From Exiguobacterium sp. SL-9 (GTDB lineage: Bacteria; Bacillota; Bacilli; Exiguobacteriales; Exiguobacteriaceae), in contig NZ_SJUO01000003.1 of assembly GCF_004336985.1 (NCBI RefSeq), positions 124,001 through 188,000 of the forward strand: a stretch of 64,000 bases of DNA, read 5' to 3'. The translations under genes were made by a program, and so were the position numbers. Below are positions 50,271 through 59,118 of this stretch, one piece after another. The notes beneath the pieces were generated by a model. The model made no database searches. It was not told the origin of the DNA and was given only the letters and a program-made list of their open reading frames with translations. Each line of letters starts with the position of its first letter. Within the stretch, counting starts at the first letter, position 1.

Positions 50271-52565
50271 TCAACCTTTTTCATCAAACAGTAAGTCGAG
50301 CACGGTCTCACCGATCGGCCGTTCCTTGCCTTCATACGGGAAGGAGTGGATATGGATGGCCGGATTAAAGTTCAACTCGATGATGCCGTAGTCGATGTCC
50401 CTATCCAGCGAGGGGATCATCATATCGACGCCGCAAATCGTCGCGCCGATCGCTTTTGCCGAATCGACCGCAATCTGTTTATAGGAGTCGGCGATCCGGT
50501 CCGTATAGTCGATGCTGTCACCGCCCGTGCTGATGTTCGAGTTCTCACGCAAGAAGATGCGCTCACCCTCGGCGAGGACACTGTCTGGCGTCTTGCCTTG
50601 CGGGCGTAAGAACGACACGACGATATCATCGAGGTCGATTTTCTCGAGCGGTGTCTTATAGCCTTTGCCACGGAGCGGGTCCTCGTTTTTCTTAGCGACG
50701 AGCTCCCGAATCGTCGACACACCGTCTCCGGTCACGTTCGCCGGGACGCGGTGCAAAATGCCAGCGACCTCGTCACCGATGACGAGGAATCGATACTCTT
50801 TCCCGGGCAGGAACGTCTCGAGAAGGACGACTTCGTCAAACGTACGAGCGTGACGGAACGCCTCGAGTGCCTCGTCGAACGTCGTCCCGTCCTTGAAGAT
50901 GTGGATGCCAATCCCGAAGTTCGTCGATTTCGGCTTCAAGACGATCGGCTCGTTCGTGAACGTAGGCCAAGCGTTCTGTAAATCGGCTTCAGTGCGGAGT
51001 TCGACCCCGCTCGGTACGCGGATGCCATGTTCAGCGAGCACGTGTTTCGTCACCGTCTTATTCTCCATCATGAGGACGGATACGTAGTTGTCTTTCGATG
51101 TCTTCGTCGCTTGTTTGACGTACTCGGTCTGGTTGCCGTGTCGGATGCGGATGAACTGGTCATCCTGGTCGATCACGTCGATCGCATAGCCACGTTTCAA
51201 GGCCGCCTTTATCAAAATCTGTGTCGACAGTTCCATATCCGTGTAGCCGTGCATCCGGAATCGGTTGGCGTATGCGTCTTGATAGAACACCTCGGCTTGC
51301 CGGAGCGACCAGTCCGTATAGCCGTCTGTCGTCATGGCGGAAGTAAGCCGCGACGCGTAAGTCGCCTCGACATGGTCGATTCGTTCCCGGACGGAGGCGA
51401 AGCCGTCATCGAACCCGAGGGTATAACGTTCATTGAACGCTTCAATCTCGTCGAGCAGATCGCGTGCGTATGTTTGTAAAGTCATCGCTTCGCCATCACG
51501 GTACAGCACGAGCGATGGGGATAGACCTTCCTTCGCCACACGCTGCTGATTGTGGAACGCCTCGGCTTGCCAGTCCGCAAATCGTGTCTCATCTTTTAAC
51601 GTCAAGTAGAGCAAGAAGACATGCAGGAACTGTAGGTCGGAAAGAGCGATGCCGGTCTTCTCGAACGGGTTGAGATCGATATTGCGAATCTCGATATAGT
51701 CGATGCCATTCGCCTCGAGCCGTTCCAAGTCGTTGCCGCCCCGGGAGGTCTTCAGGCGGATTGGGGAATAGAGCTCATTCGGGTTGGCGATATCGCCTTG
51801 GGCGATGAAGCGGCGCACACTGTCAGTGTAATGGGAGAGCGTCGAATAATCGGGATAGAGCGGTTCGACGTTCGTATAGCCACAGTCGCTATTCCGGTAC
51901 GACAGCGCCGTCGCATTCGAATACACATCCTCGCTGAGCGCCTGCATTTGGCTGACGCAGCGCTCTTCATAGCTCGTATGGACAGCCGGGGTCCCGCCGA
52001 GCAAATAGACGACGAGCCAACGTGTCCGTAAATAGTTGCGGACGAGTTTTAAATACAGGTCGTTCTTGAAACGGTCATAGCGCTCGGGTGACCCTTCATA
52101 GAGGGCGGCAATCAACTCATCCGCGAACGAGAAGTTGAAATGGATGCCCGAGATGAGCTGCTTCTTCGCCCCATATTTTTGGAGCAGGTGCTCCCGATAG
52201 CGGCCTGCCTCAAGGCCTGAACTGCCGAAGTCTGCGAGTGGGATGACCCCGCCGTCTGGGAGTGCACATGGCATCGACTGCGGCCAAAGCCGCTCATTGC
52301 CGATATTCAGTGCCGTGATGTCGTATAGTGTCTCTAAAAAGTTGTGTGCTCCTTTCACGGTCGGGAACGTCGGCGTGATCAGTTCAATCTGACTTTCTGA
52401 GAAGTCAGTCGTGATATATGGATGCGTCGCCTTGTCTCCAAGTGCTGTCGGATGCTTCGTGACGGCGAGCGTTCCTTCAGGGGTCACGCGGAGCATCTCA
52501 CGCTCGATGGCGAAACGTCCGCTCGTGAGAAGTTGCTTGGATAATTGCTTAAATTGCTTCGGCAA
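50271..52565 (-). CDS. gshAB: Bifunctional glutamate-cysteine ligase/glutathione synthetase
   Basis: Makes glutathione in two ATP-dependent steps with one 764-aa enzyme (GshF type). N-terminal GshA part (1 to about 450): AIEREMLRVTPEG, GIHFNFSFADEL and YIEIRNIDLNPF. ATP-grasp GshB part (about 480-764): VLKPKSTNFGIGIHIF, VVLLETFLPGKEYRFLVIG and GIIELNFNPAIHIH. TTG 52565 overlaps the end of the MATE gene by 17 bases; SD AAGGA is about 11 bases away. Cotranscribed with the exporter. Confidence 0.94.
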   Translation of the reverse strand: MPKQFKQLSKQLLTSGRFAIEREMLRVTPEGTLAVTKHPTALGDKATHPYITTDFSESQIELITPTFPTVKGAHNFLETLYDITALNIGNERLWPQSMPCALPDGGVIPLADFGSSGLEAGRYREHLLQKYGAKKQLISGIHFNFSFADELIAALYEGSPERYDRFKNDLYLKLVRNYLRTRWLVVYLLGGTPAVHTSYEERCVSQMQALSEDVYSNATALSYRNSDCGYTNVEPLYPDYSTLSHYTDSVRRFIAQGDIANPNELYSPIRLKTSRGGNDLERLEANGIDYIEIRNIDLNPFEKTGIALSDLQFLHVFLLYLTLKDETRFADWQAEAFHNQQRVAKEGLSPSLVLYRDGEAMTLQTYARDLLDEIEAFNERYTLGFDDGFASVRERIDHVEATYASRLTSAMTTDGYTDWSLRQAEVFYQDAYANRFRMHGYTDMELSTQILIKAALKRGYAIDVIDQDDQFIRIRHGNQTEYVKQATKTSKDNYVSVLMMENKTVTKHVLAEHGIRVPSGVELRTEADLQNAWPTFTNEPIVLKPKSTNFGIGIHIFKDGTTFDEALEAFRHARTFDEVVLLETFLPGKEYRFLVIGDEVAGILHRVPANVTGDGVSTIRELVAKKNEDPLRGKGYKTPLEKIDLDDIVVSFLRPQGKTPDSVLAEGERIFLRENSNISTGGDSIDYTDRIADSYKQIAVDSAKAIGATICGVDMMIPSLDRDIDYGIIELNFNPAIHIHSFPYEGKERPIGETVLDLLFDEKG

Positions 52566-53877
52566 GGGAAGTCACTTCCTTTTTCAATAGTCGGACATAG
52601 AGGGCAGAGACGAGCCCTTTGATGATGCTCGAGACGGCGATGCTCCACCAGATGGCATCGAGACCGAGAGCCGGTTCGAGGAGGATGGCGAGCGGGATGC
52701 GGGCGACGGTGAAGACGATGGAGATCGTCGCTGGGATTTTCGGCAGTCCGAGTCCCGAGAAGTAGCCGTTCCCGATCATTTCGAGTGAGGCGAAAATGAG
52801 CGAAATTCCGATGATGCGCAAATAACTCGCGCCGATTTCAATCGTTCTCAGGTCGTCGACGAACAACCCGATGAGCACGTCCGGCACGACCAAGAAGACG
52901 AGGGTGATCAGGCCGGTATACAAGACGCCGAGTCGTGTCGTTACCCGGTACCCTTCATGAACACGATCGACTTTGCGGGCGCCGAGATTTTGTCCGGTGT
53001 AACTGGCGATGGCGCCGTTCAGTCCACCGATCATCATATAGGCGATCGACTCGATCTGCAGCCCGATACGCTGTGCCGCGATCGCCTCGGTCCCGTACGA
53101 GCCGATCATGCGGGCGAGGAAGATGCTAATGACAGTGAACAAGACGCGCTGGGTCGCCATTGGGAACCCGAGGCGAAGAATTTCTTTATAGTCCGTGTGA
53201 TCTGGTTCGACCGTCTCTTCCCAATCGAACAAGGCGCGGGCACGATGCCAGAAGAAGCCGAACATGACGACGTTCGCGACGAGCGTAGCGAGACCGGCAC
53301 CGACGACACCGAGTCCGAGCGGATAGATGAAGAGCGGTGAGAGAATCATATTGAGCGTGACCCCGGTCGCATTAATGCGCATCGCTGTCGTCGTGTTGCC
53401 ATAGGCGCTGAAGAGCCGGGCGAACAGCAGGTTGAAAAACGAGAAGACGAGCATCGGGGCGCTGACGAGCAAGTAGCTGTACGCCAACCGCTCGACATTT
53501 GGTGCGTCCATGTTCAAAAAGTCGATCAATGTCTGACCGAACAGGATTAGGAGAAAGACGAACAACAGGCCGAGGCCGAGGTTCATCCGTCTCCCGGCCC
53601 GAACGTAACGCTGAATCAACGCTTGGTCCCGCCGTCCGACGGCTTGCGACACTTTGATCCCAGCGCCGACGACGATGAGCGATTGGATCGCTTGACCGAG
53701 CATGATATAAAAGCTGGCCGCGCCGATGCTGGCGACGGCGTCGCTACCGAGCGCGCCGACCCAGAACATATCGACGAGGCTATAGGTGAACTGTAAAAGC
53801 GAACTACCGACGAGCGGGAGGGCGAGCGCCACAATGACGCGTTGAACCTGTCCAGTCGTCAAATCGATGGTTTTCAC
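52549..53877 (-). CDS. MATE family multidrug efflux transporter
   Basis: 442 aa with twelve helices; LPLVGSSLLQFTYSLVDMFWVGALGSDAVASIGAASF is the typical MATE N-terminus, mirrored by a second half starting GFPMATQRVLFTVISIFLARMIGSYGTEAIAAQRIG. GTG 53877 has AAGGGG nine bases upstream. First gene of a two-gene unit with gshAB; the link with glutathione may be export of conjugates, but this is speculation. Confidence 0.9.
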   Translation of the reverse strand: MKTIDLTTGQVQRVIVALALPLVGSSLLQFTYSLVDMFWVGALGSDAVASIGAASFYIMLGQAIQSLIVVGAGIKVSQAVGRRDQALIQRYVRAGRRMNLGLGLLFVFLLILFGQTLIDFLNMDAPNVERLAYSYLLVSAPMLVFSFFNLLFARLFSAYGNTTTAMRINATGVTLNMILSPLFIYPLGLGVVGAGLATLVANVVMFGFFWHRARALFDWEETVEPDHTDYKEILRLGFPMATQRVLFTVISIFLARMIGSYGTEAIAAQRIGLQIESIAYMMIGGLNGAIASYTGQNLGARKVDRVHEGYRVTTRLGVLYTGLITLVFLVVPDVLIGLFVDDLRTIEIGASYLRIIGISLIFASLEMIGNGYFSGLGLPKIPATISIVFTVARIPLAILLEPALGLDAIWWSIAVSSIIKGLVSALYVRLLKKEVTSLAEAI

Positions 53878-54010
53878 GATGAAAGACCCCTTCAACACAT
53901 TTAGTATATAACCATTTAGTTATATATAAGCACGACGGGATTGAATTGGCAATCGTGGGGAGCGACTCGACGAAAAATCGACACAAAAAAAGGAATTCGA
54001 GGTGAATTCC

Positions 54011-54487
54011 TTACTGGGTATAGGCGCGGATCCAAGTCGTCATATAGACGAGTGTCGAGATAATGAGTGTCGAGGCGAGTGCGTAAATCGGATAGGTCGG
54101 GAAAGCATCTTGGAACAATGGATAGAACAAAAACGTCATCATCATGATGGGCACAGATATTCCGAAAGAAGTGTAAGCATTTTTTGTTGATTTTTTCGTA
54201 ATGAATCGTTCACGCTCATCTGTTTCTTCAAATTCGGTCATTCGGATGGACCATTGCCAAAATGACAGACTATGATCAGATCTCGTTTTGTAAGAGTAGA
54301 TTGACCAGATTACACCGAATACGATAAGAGCAATCCAAGGTAAGGCATTCATTTCGAAAACAAGCGTACCTTCGTTTTGATAACTCGACATGGCTTGGTA
54401 TACTCCTGCAGTAAACGAGCCAATAGACATGGCCATCAATACATACAAGATGATGCTTGAAAGGGATTGAACTATGACACGCTTCAT
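54011..54487 (-). CDS. Membrane protein of DUF2178 type, partner of the XRE regulator
   Basis: 158 aa, four helices, with a central motif ETDERERFITKKSTKNAYTSF like DUF2178 proteins. Overlaps the XRE gene by four bases (ATGA), the usual arrangement for these regulator/membrane pairs. Function unknown. Confidence 0.72.
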   Translation of the reverse strand: MKRVIVQSLSSIILYVLMAMSIGSFTAGVYQAMSSYQNEGTLVFEMNALPWIALIVFGVIWSIYSYKTRSDHSLSFWQWSIRMTEFEETDERERFITKKSTKNAYTSFGISVPIMMMTFLFYPLFQDAFPTYPIYALASTLIISTLVYMTTWIRAYTQ

Positions 54488-54693
54488 TCTATTTCCTCCT
54501 CAATCTTAAAAATGGATTCGACCGGTTCCTCGAATACGCGCGCGATTTGCATCGCCAGCAGAAGCGATGGGGTGTAACTCCCTTTTTCGAGCGAGATGAT
54601 CGTCTGTCTCGTCACACCGACTTTGGCCGCCAAGTCACCTTGGGTCAGTTGATGCCGGGCCCGCAACTCTTTGACGCGATTGATTAATGGCAT
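54484..54693 (-). CDS. XRE-family transcriptional regulator, 69 aa
   Basis: Compact Cro/C1-type HTH: LRARHQLTQGDLAAKVGVTRQTIISLEKGSYTPSLLLAMQIAR. Probably autoregulated through the tandem palindromes 35-70 bp upstream. Heads a two-gene operon with the DUF2178-like protein. Confidence 0.9.
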   Translation of the reverse strand: MPLINRVKELRARHQLTQGDLAAKVGVTRQTIISLEKGSYTPSLLLAMQIARVFEEPVESIFKIEEEIE

Positions 54694-54726
54694 GCCGCCA
54701 CCTCATTTCTTGTTTCTACTTATAGT

Positions 54727-54763
54727 GTAAAGTAAACTTTACTTAATGTAAAGAAGACTTTAC
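54727..54763. promoter_or_regulatory. Tandem palindromic operators
   Basis: GTAAAGTAAACTTTAC (54727-54742) and GTAAAGAAGACTTTAC (54748-54763), centres 21 bp apart, exactly two helical turns. They lie between the XRE gene (minus) and the dioxygenase gene (plus). Confidence 0.75.
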
Positions 54764-54812
54764 TTATTTGGAGGTGGTACAATGGAATTAATAGTGAAAG
54801 GGGAGAAGTCGG

Positions 54813-55745
54813 ATGAAGGCGATTGTAGGACAGCATCACGTGTCGGCGATGACTGGGGACGCAAAGAAGAACTTGCGATTCTATACGGAAGTACTCGGGA
54901 TGCGGCTCGTCAAAAAGACGGTCAACCAAGACGATCCATCGATGTATCACTTGTTTTACGCAGATGAATCGGGGACGCCGGGGACGGATTTGACGTTCTT
55001 CGAGCTCCCGTTTCTCGGACAGACGTATCGAGGAAGCAGCAGCATCTCACGGACGGCGCTTCAGGTGCCGGAAGGGTCACTCCCGTATTGGCGCGAGCGT
55101 TTCGAATCGTTCAACGTGTTGCATGATGAGGTCGAGGAGGTATTAGGTCGTCCGACGCTCTACTTCGAGGATGAGGAAGGACAGCGGCTCTGTCTCGTCG
55201 AGGGCGGGTCAGGGACGCCGTGGAAAAACGGACCGGTGCCGGCAGACGTTGCCGTCTTCGGTCTCGGGTTCAGTGAGTGGACGGTACGACGGATCGAAAA
55301 GACGGAGCGGGTACTGACGGACGTGCTCGGCTATCGCTTCGCGTCCGAGTTCGAACGGAACGGTCAACCGGTTCGTGTGTTCGAGACGGGAGACGGAGGT
55401 GTGTCGACAGAGATTCATCTCGTCGACCGTCACGATTTACCGTCGGAGCGGCCAGGACGAGGCAGTGTCCACCACGTCGCGATCCGCGTCGAGGATGATG
55501 ACGAGATGAAACATTGGGTCGAGCGGCTCGATTCATTCGGCATCAGTCATTCGGGGCTAATCGACCGTTATTATTTCAAATCGATTTACTTCCGCGAGCC
55601 GAGCGGGATCTTAGTGGAACTCGCGACGGATGGACCTGGTTTTGCGACCGACGAACCGGTCGAGACGCTCGGGGAACGTTTGGCGTTGCCGCCGTTTCTT
55701 GAGCCACGGCGAGCCGAGATTGAGGCCAAATTGAAGCCGCTGTAA
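54813..55745 (+). CDS. Ring-cleaving dioxygenase, VOC family (MhqO-like)
   Basis: 310 aa with two tandem VOC halves: GQHHVSAMTGDAKKNLRFYTEVLGMRLVKKTVNQDD (His) and GSVHHVAIRVEDDDEMKHW, FREPSGILVELATDGPGF (Glu). This is the pattern of MhqO/MhqE-type hydroquinone dioxygenases involved in quinone/electrophile resistance. AAGGGGAGAAG precedes the ATG. It faces the XRE operators and may be under that repressor. Confidence 0.85.
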   Translation: MKAIVGQHHVSAMTGDAKKNLRFYTEVLGMRLVKKTVNQDDPSMYHLFYADESGTPGTDLTFFELPFLGQTYRGSSSISRTALQVPEGSLPYWRERFESFNVLHDEVEEVLGRPTLYFEDEEGQRLCLVEGGSGTPWKNGPVPADVAVFGLGFSEWTVRRIEKTERVLTDVLGYRFASEFERNGQPVRVFETGDGGVSTEIHLVDRHDLPSERPGRGSVHHVAIRVEDDDEMKHWVERLDSFGISHSGLIDRYYFKSIYFREPSGILVELATDGPGFATDEPVETLGERLALPPFLEPRRAEIEAKLKPL

Positions 55746-55746
55746 C

Positions 55747-55786
55747 AGACAAACCCGACGGACAATTCAGTCCGTCGGGTTTTGTA
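55747..55786. terminator. Bidirectional terminator
   Basis: Stem aacccgacgga/tccgtcgggtt between the dioxygenase and nsrR. Confidence 0.85.
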
Positions 55787-56207
55787 TGCCTAGCAAAAGG
55801 GCCAGTTCGTTCGTCCGATTGGCGACAAGGTCGGCAATCGTATAGCGGTCGAGCACGTGCAGGAACGCCAGCATCGCCTCGTTCAACACGCTCCGCAAAT
55901 CGCATGCGGGGGCGATGACACATCGTCCTTCGCCGAAACATTCGACGAGCTCGAACGGTTCCATCGTCCGGACGACGTCGCCGACGTTAATGTCTTCCAT
56001 CGGTCGGGCGAGTCGGAAGCCGCCACCACGCCCGCGCACGGACTCGAGATAGCCGTGTTTGCCGAGCTCATAGACGACCTTCATGACGTGATTCTTTGAA
56101 ATCTGATATTGGTCTGCCACTTCTTGAATCGTCACAAGACGATGCGAGAACGTGGCACTATACATAAGTGTTCGGAGTGCGTAGTCGCACGTTTGCGTGA
56201 GCCGCAT
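55767..56207 (-). CDS. nsrR: Nitric-oxide-sensing Rrf2 repressor NsrR
   Basis: 146-aa Rrf2 regulator. Winged helix with TIQEVADQYQISKNHVMKVVYELGKHGYLESVRGRGGGFRLAR and three cysteines in ECFGEGRCVIAPACDL that bind the Fe-S cluster. NO destroys the cluster and releases DNA. It diverges from hmp, its classic target. Confidence 0.93.
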   Translation of the reverse strand: MRLTQTCDYALRTLMYSATFSHRLVTIQEVADQYQISKNHVMKVVYELGKHGYLESVRGRGGGFRLARPMEDINVGDVVRTMEPFELVECFGEGRCVIAPACDLRSVLNEAMLAFLHVLDRYTIADLVANRTNELALLLGIQNPTD

Positions 56208-56308
56208 GTTGTTTCACCTCTTCATTCGTTCATTGTACAAGACATCTGACGAAAGCGCGACGACGGAAGATGTGAAAAAAGCGTGGCGGATTCAAGGCGG
56301 AAATTTGA

Positions 56309-56326
56309 ACTTGTATTTAAACAAGT
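56309..56326. promoter_or_regulatory. Candidate NsrR operator in the hmp promoter
   Basis: ACTTGTATTTAAACAAGT, a near-perfect AT-rich palindrome, overlaps a likely promoter (TTGTAT 56311, 16-bp spacer, TATATT 56333). Confidence 0.6.
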
Positions 56327-56397
56327 ATTTTATATATTGATTTTACCGTGATTTAACTCACATAATGAACATGAACTTTCAAAAAGGGGGAAACAAA

Positions 56398-57500
56398 ATG
56401 TTAGATCAACAAACGATGGATATCGTCAAAGCAACCGCACCGGTCTTGAAAGACCACGGTGTCGCCATCACGAGTCACTTCTATAAACGCATGTTCGAAA
56501 ACAACCCGGAAGTCCGCCACTTCTTCAACCATACGAACCAAAAACGCGGTCGTCAGCCAGAGGCGCTCGCAAACGCTGTCTATGCGGCAGCCGTCCATAT
56601 CGATCGTCTCGAAGCGATTCTTCCGGCCATCCAACCGGCGCTTCATAAACATAAGAGCTTGAACATCCGCCCGGAGCATTATCCAATCGTCGGCGAGAAC
56701 TTACTCGGCGCGATTCAAGACGTGCTCGGTGAAGCGGCGACGCCAGACATCATTGACGCATGGGCGAAAGCATATGGTGTCATCGCCGACGTCTTCATCT
56801 CGCTCGAGAAACAAATGTATGCCGATGCGCCATGGATTGGTTTCAAACCGTTCACGGTCGCTGAAGTGATCGAAGACACGCCGGAAGTGAAACGATTCCA
56901 TATCAAAGCGAACGATGGCGTCGTCGGGACGGCCATCCCAGGTCAATACATCTCGGTCCAAGCACACATCGCTGGGGAAGACATCTTGCACCACCGTCAA
57001 TATAGCGTCGTCGAGACGACTGAAGACGGCTACTGGATTGCTCCGAAGGCGGAAGGACTCGTCTCGAACTGGCTCCATGAGCAGACGGTCGGTACGGAAA
57101 TTCCAGTGAGTGCCCCGGCTGGCGAATTCGTGCTTGAAGACACGGACCGCCCGCTCACACTTGTCGCAGGCGGAATCGGTATCACGCCGCTCTTCAACAT
57201 GGCGAAGACGGCACTCGGTCAAGGTCGTTCGGTCACGTTGCTCCATGCTGTCCGCAGCACGAACCTCCGTCCGCTCAGTGAAGAGCTCGATGAACTCGTG
57301 AACGTTGGTCTTCACCTCATCACGCACGTCGATGACACGTATCAGGTTGCATGAGTGCGACACAACTCGAAGCACTCGATGTCGAGGGACACGACGTCTA
57401 CACGTGCGGGCCGACCGCGATGATGGAGACGGTCGTCCAAATGATTCCACAAGCCCGTTACGAGTTCTTTGGTCCATCGGCCGTACTCGCCAAAGCATAA
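56398..57500 (+). pseudogene. hmp: Flavohemoprotein (NO dioxygenase) with a frameshift
   Basis: Would convert NO and O2 to nitrate. Globin domain (about 1-138) with HKSLNIRPEHYPIVGE, FAD domain with HHRQYSVV, NAD domain with LVAGGIGITPLFNM. The frame stops at 57354 right after HVDDTYQVA. The missing C-terminus, with DVYTCGPTAMMETVVQ and YEFFGPSAVL, lies in another frame up to 57500. The shift falls between about 57340 and 57356. The truncated product would lack the NADH-site CGP motif and the FFGP tail. ATG 56398 follows AAAAGGGGG. Confidence 0.85.
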
Positions 57501-57561
57501 GAAAAGACGACCGCGAAAGCAGTCGTCACACTACCGCAGACCGGTCATCGATTTGCGGTTT

Positions 57562-58110
57562 TTATAATTGTTCAGAATGAAGCACATTTTTTTCGTGGTC
57601 GAGCGTTTCGAGTGTCCAGTCGCCACGTAGCGTTTTCTCTAGAGTGATTAAGTAAGTCCTGACATACCCTTCGTCTTGAGGGTCGTTGACCGTGTAGATT
57701 TTGCTCCAACCTGAAGCCTGTAACCGCAAGTAGACGACGTCTTCGGGTTGTTCATTCAACCGAATCCCAATGTATTCGTCTGTTCCGTTGCCGAGATGAG
57801 CCCAGTCGAATGGTGTTTCTTCAATTGTGTCACGAGTTGAGCTGCTAAACTCTCCATTCATTTTCATGATCCCTAGACCGAGGATTGTGCCGTCTGCGTT
57901 CGTGAAGAGAGTGACGGTTGAATCTTCCAATTTGTGATATTCATAAGCATACCACCCTTGGGTAGTCATCTGGTCGTTCAATTCTTGTTGCGCTTGGTCA
58001 GATGCTTGTTTTCGCTGTTCGTCGTTATAAGACCGGACACCGGCCGTGACTGAAATGGCGATGATGATGATCATACCTGTTAGGAATAATGCGAGTCCAC
58101 GTTTTGACAT
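57562..58110 (-). CDS. Membrane-anchored hypothetical protein, paralogue A (182 aa)
   Basis: One N-terminal helix (about residues 5-25) then an extracytoplasmic domain. It shares clear similarity with the upstream neighbour: AYEYHKLEDSTVTLFTN, EYIGIRLNEQP..VVYLRL and DWTLETLD. No known family recognised. AAGGAGAGG precedes the ATG 22 bases after paralogue B, so they form one operon. Confidence 0.72.
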   Translation of the reverse strand: MSKRGLALFLTGMIIIIAISVTAGVRSYNDEQRKQASDQAQQELNDQMTTQGWYAYEYHKLEDSTVTLFTNADGTILGLGIMKMNGEFSSSTRDTIEETPFDWAHLGNGTDEYIGIRLNEQPEDVVYLRLQASGWSKIYTVNDPQDEGYVRTYLITLEKTLRGDWTLETLDHEKNVLHSEQL

Positions 58111-58132
58111 TTTGCCTCTCCTTGTTCAGTTT

Positions 58133-58645
58133 TCAGAAATCGATCGAGTCAATGACTTGCTCATTTTGGTCTAACGTTTGAAGGGTCCAGTCGGATGTTG
58201 GTCTATTGCGCAACTCGATAATGTGTGTGGCAGCATAGTCATCTTCTTCGGGACGGTTGAGGACGTGTTGTTCTTGTATGCGTTCTCCGATGATACGAAG
58301 GTAGGCCACATTCTGAGGCTGCTTGTTCAAGCGAATCCCTATATAGTTATTGGAATCGTCACTCGAATAGATATAGTCAAACGGAGACATATCCAGGATT
58401 TCAACGGTTCCATAGCCATAGCCGTCGACACTCATGTCGGCGAGTCCGAGCAACGTCTCGTCTTCGTTTGTGAAGAGGGCGAGTGTCGCATCATCTGTTT
58501 TGAGATATTCGTATGCGTGAAAATTATTGTCCGCCAGGTAACGTTTCAATTGTTGTCTCTCATAAAAATAACTTCCGATTCCTGAAAAGACGATAACGAC
58601 CGTGATACAAATGAGCAAAGCCCAAGTTAGTCTGCGTGTAGACAT
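58133..58645 (-). CDS. Membrane-anchored hypothetical protein, paralogue B (170 aa)
   Basis: Same plan as its downstream neighbour: one N-terminal helix, then HAYEYLKTDDATLALFTN, NYIGIRLNKQP..VAYLRI and DWTLQTLD. The two likely arose by tandem duplication followed by marked divergence. GAGGAGG precedes the ATG. Function unknown. Confidence 0.72.
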   Translation of the reverse strand: MSTRRLTWALLICITVVIVFSGIGSYFYERQQLKRYLADNNFHAYEYLKTDDATLALFTNEDETLLGLADMSVDGYGYGTVEILDMSPFDYIYSSDDSNNYIGIRLNKQPQNVAYLRIIGERIQEQHVLNRPEEDDYAATHIIELRNRPTSDWTLQTLDQNEQVIDSIDF

Positions 58646-58704
58646 TTCGTTCCTCCTCTACAAGTACAGCCCATGCCTCAATCCTGAGCGCATGGGCTGT
58701 TTGA

Positions 58705-59118
58705 TTAGTACGTCAAGCTCGCGGCAACGATGATGCCGACGACGAGTGAGGCGGAGAAGAGGCTGATCCCGATGGCGAGGTTGCCGTTCTCGACTTCTTT
58801 CTCTAAGTTCACGCCTGGCGTCAGGACGTATTCAAACGTCCAGAAAGCGAGCACTTGAGCGAGAATCCCGACGAGTCCCCAGATGAAGGCGTCGAGTAAG
58901 TTGACGCTGTTCGCCCACACCGTGTAGATGACGATGGCGAGACCGATCGCTTTCCCCCAAAGTTTGAGTGCGACAGCGACGTTACCTTCTTTAATCAATT
59001 TGCGTTCCGAATACTTCGTCGTGAGGGCAAAGACGACGAGTCCAGCTAAAATGAGGCCAAACCCTGTACCGAGGTGAGCGAGGAAGCTCAAGATGGAATC
59101 GAGCGTGATGAACGTCAT
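58705..59118 (-). CDS. DUF350 membrane protein (YjfL-like)
   Basis: 137 aa with four helices and a charged cytoplasmic loop, TTKYSERKLIKEGNVAVALKLWGKAIGLAIV, typical of DUF350. Its ATG overlaps the stop of the ATP-grasp gene upstream. DUF350 commonly accompanies glutathionylspermidine-synthase-like proteins. Confidence 0.88.
   Translation of the reverse strand: MTFITLDSILSFLAHLGTGFGLILAGLVVFALTTKYSERKLIKEGNVAVALKLWGKAIGLAIVIYTVWANSVNLLDAFIWGLVGILAQVLAFWTFEYVLTPGVNLEKEVENGNLAIGISLFSASLVVGIIVAASLTY

Noticed and set aside
54782-54967. 61-codon frame with GGAGG and ATG ahead of the dioxygenase
   Set aside because: It overlaps the well-supported dioxygenase out of frame. TACAAT at the same place may be a -10 element, so the SD-ATG pairing is probably coincidental.
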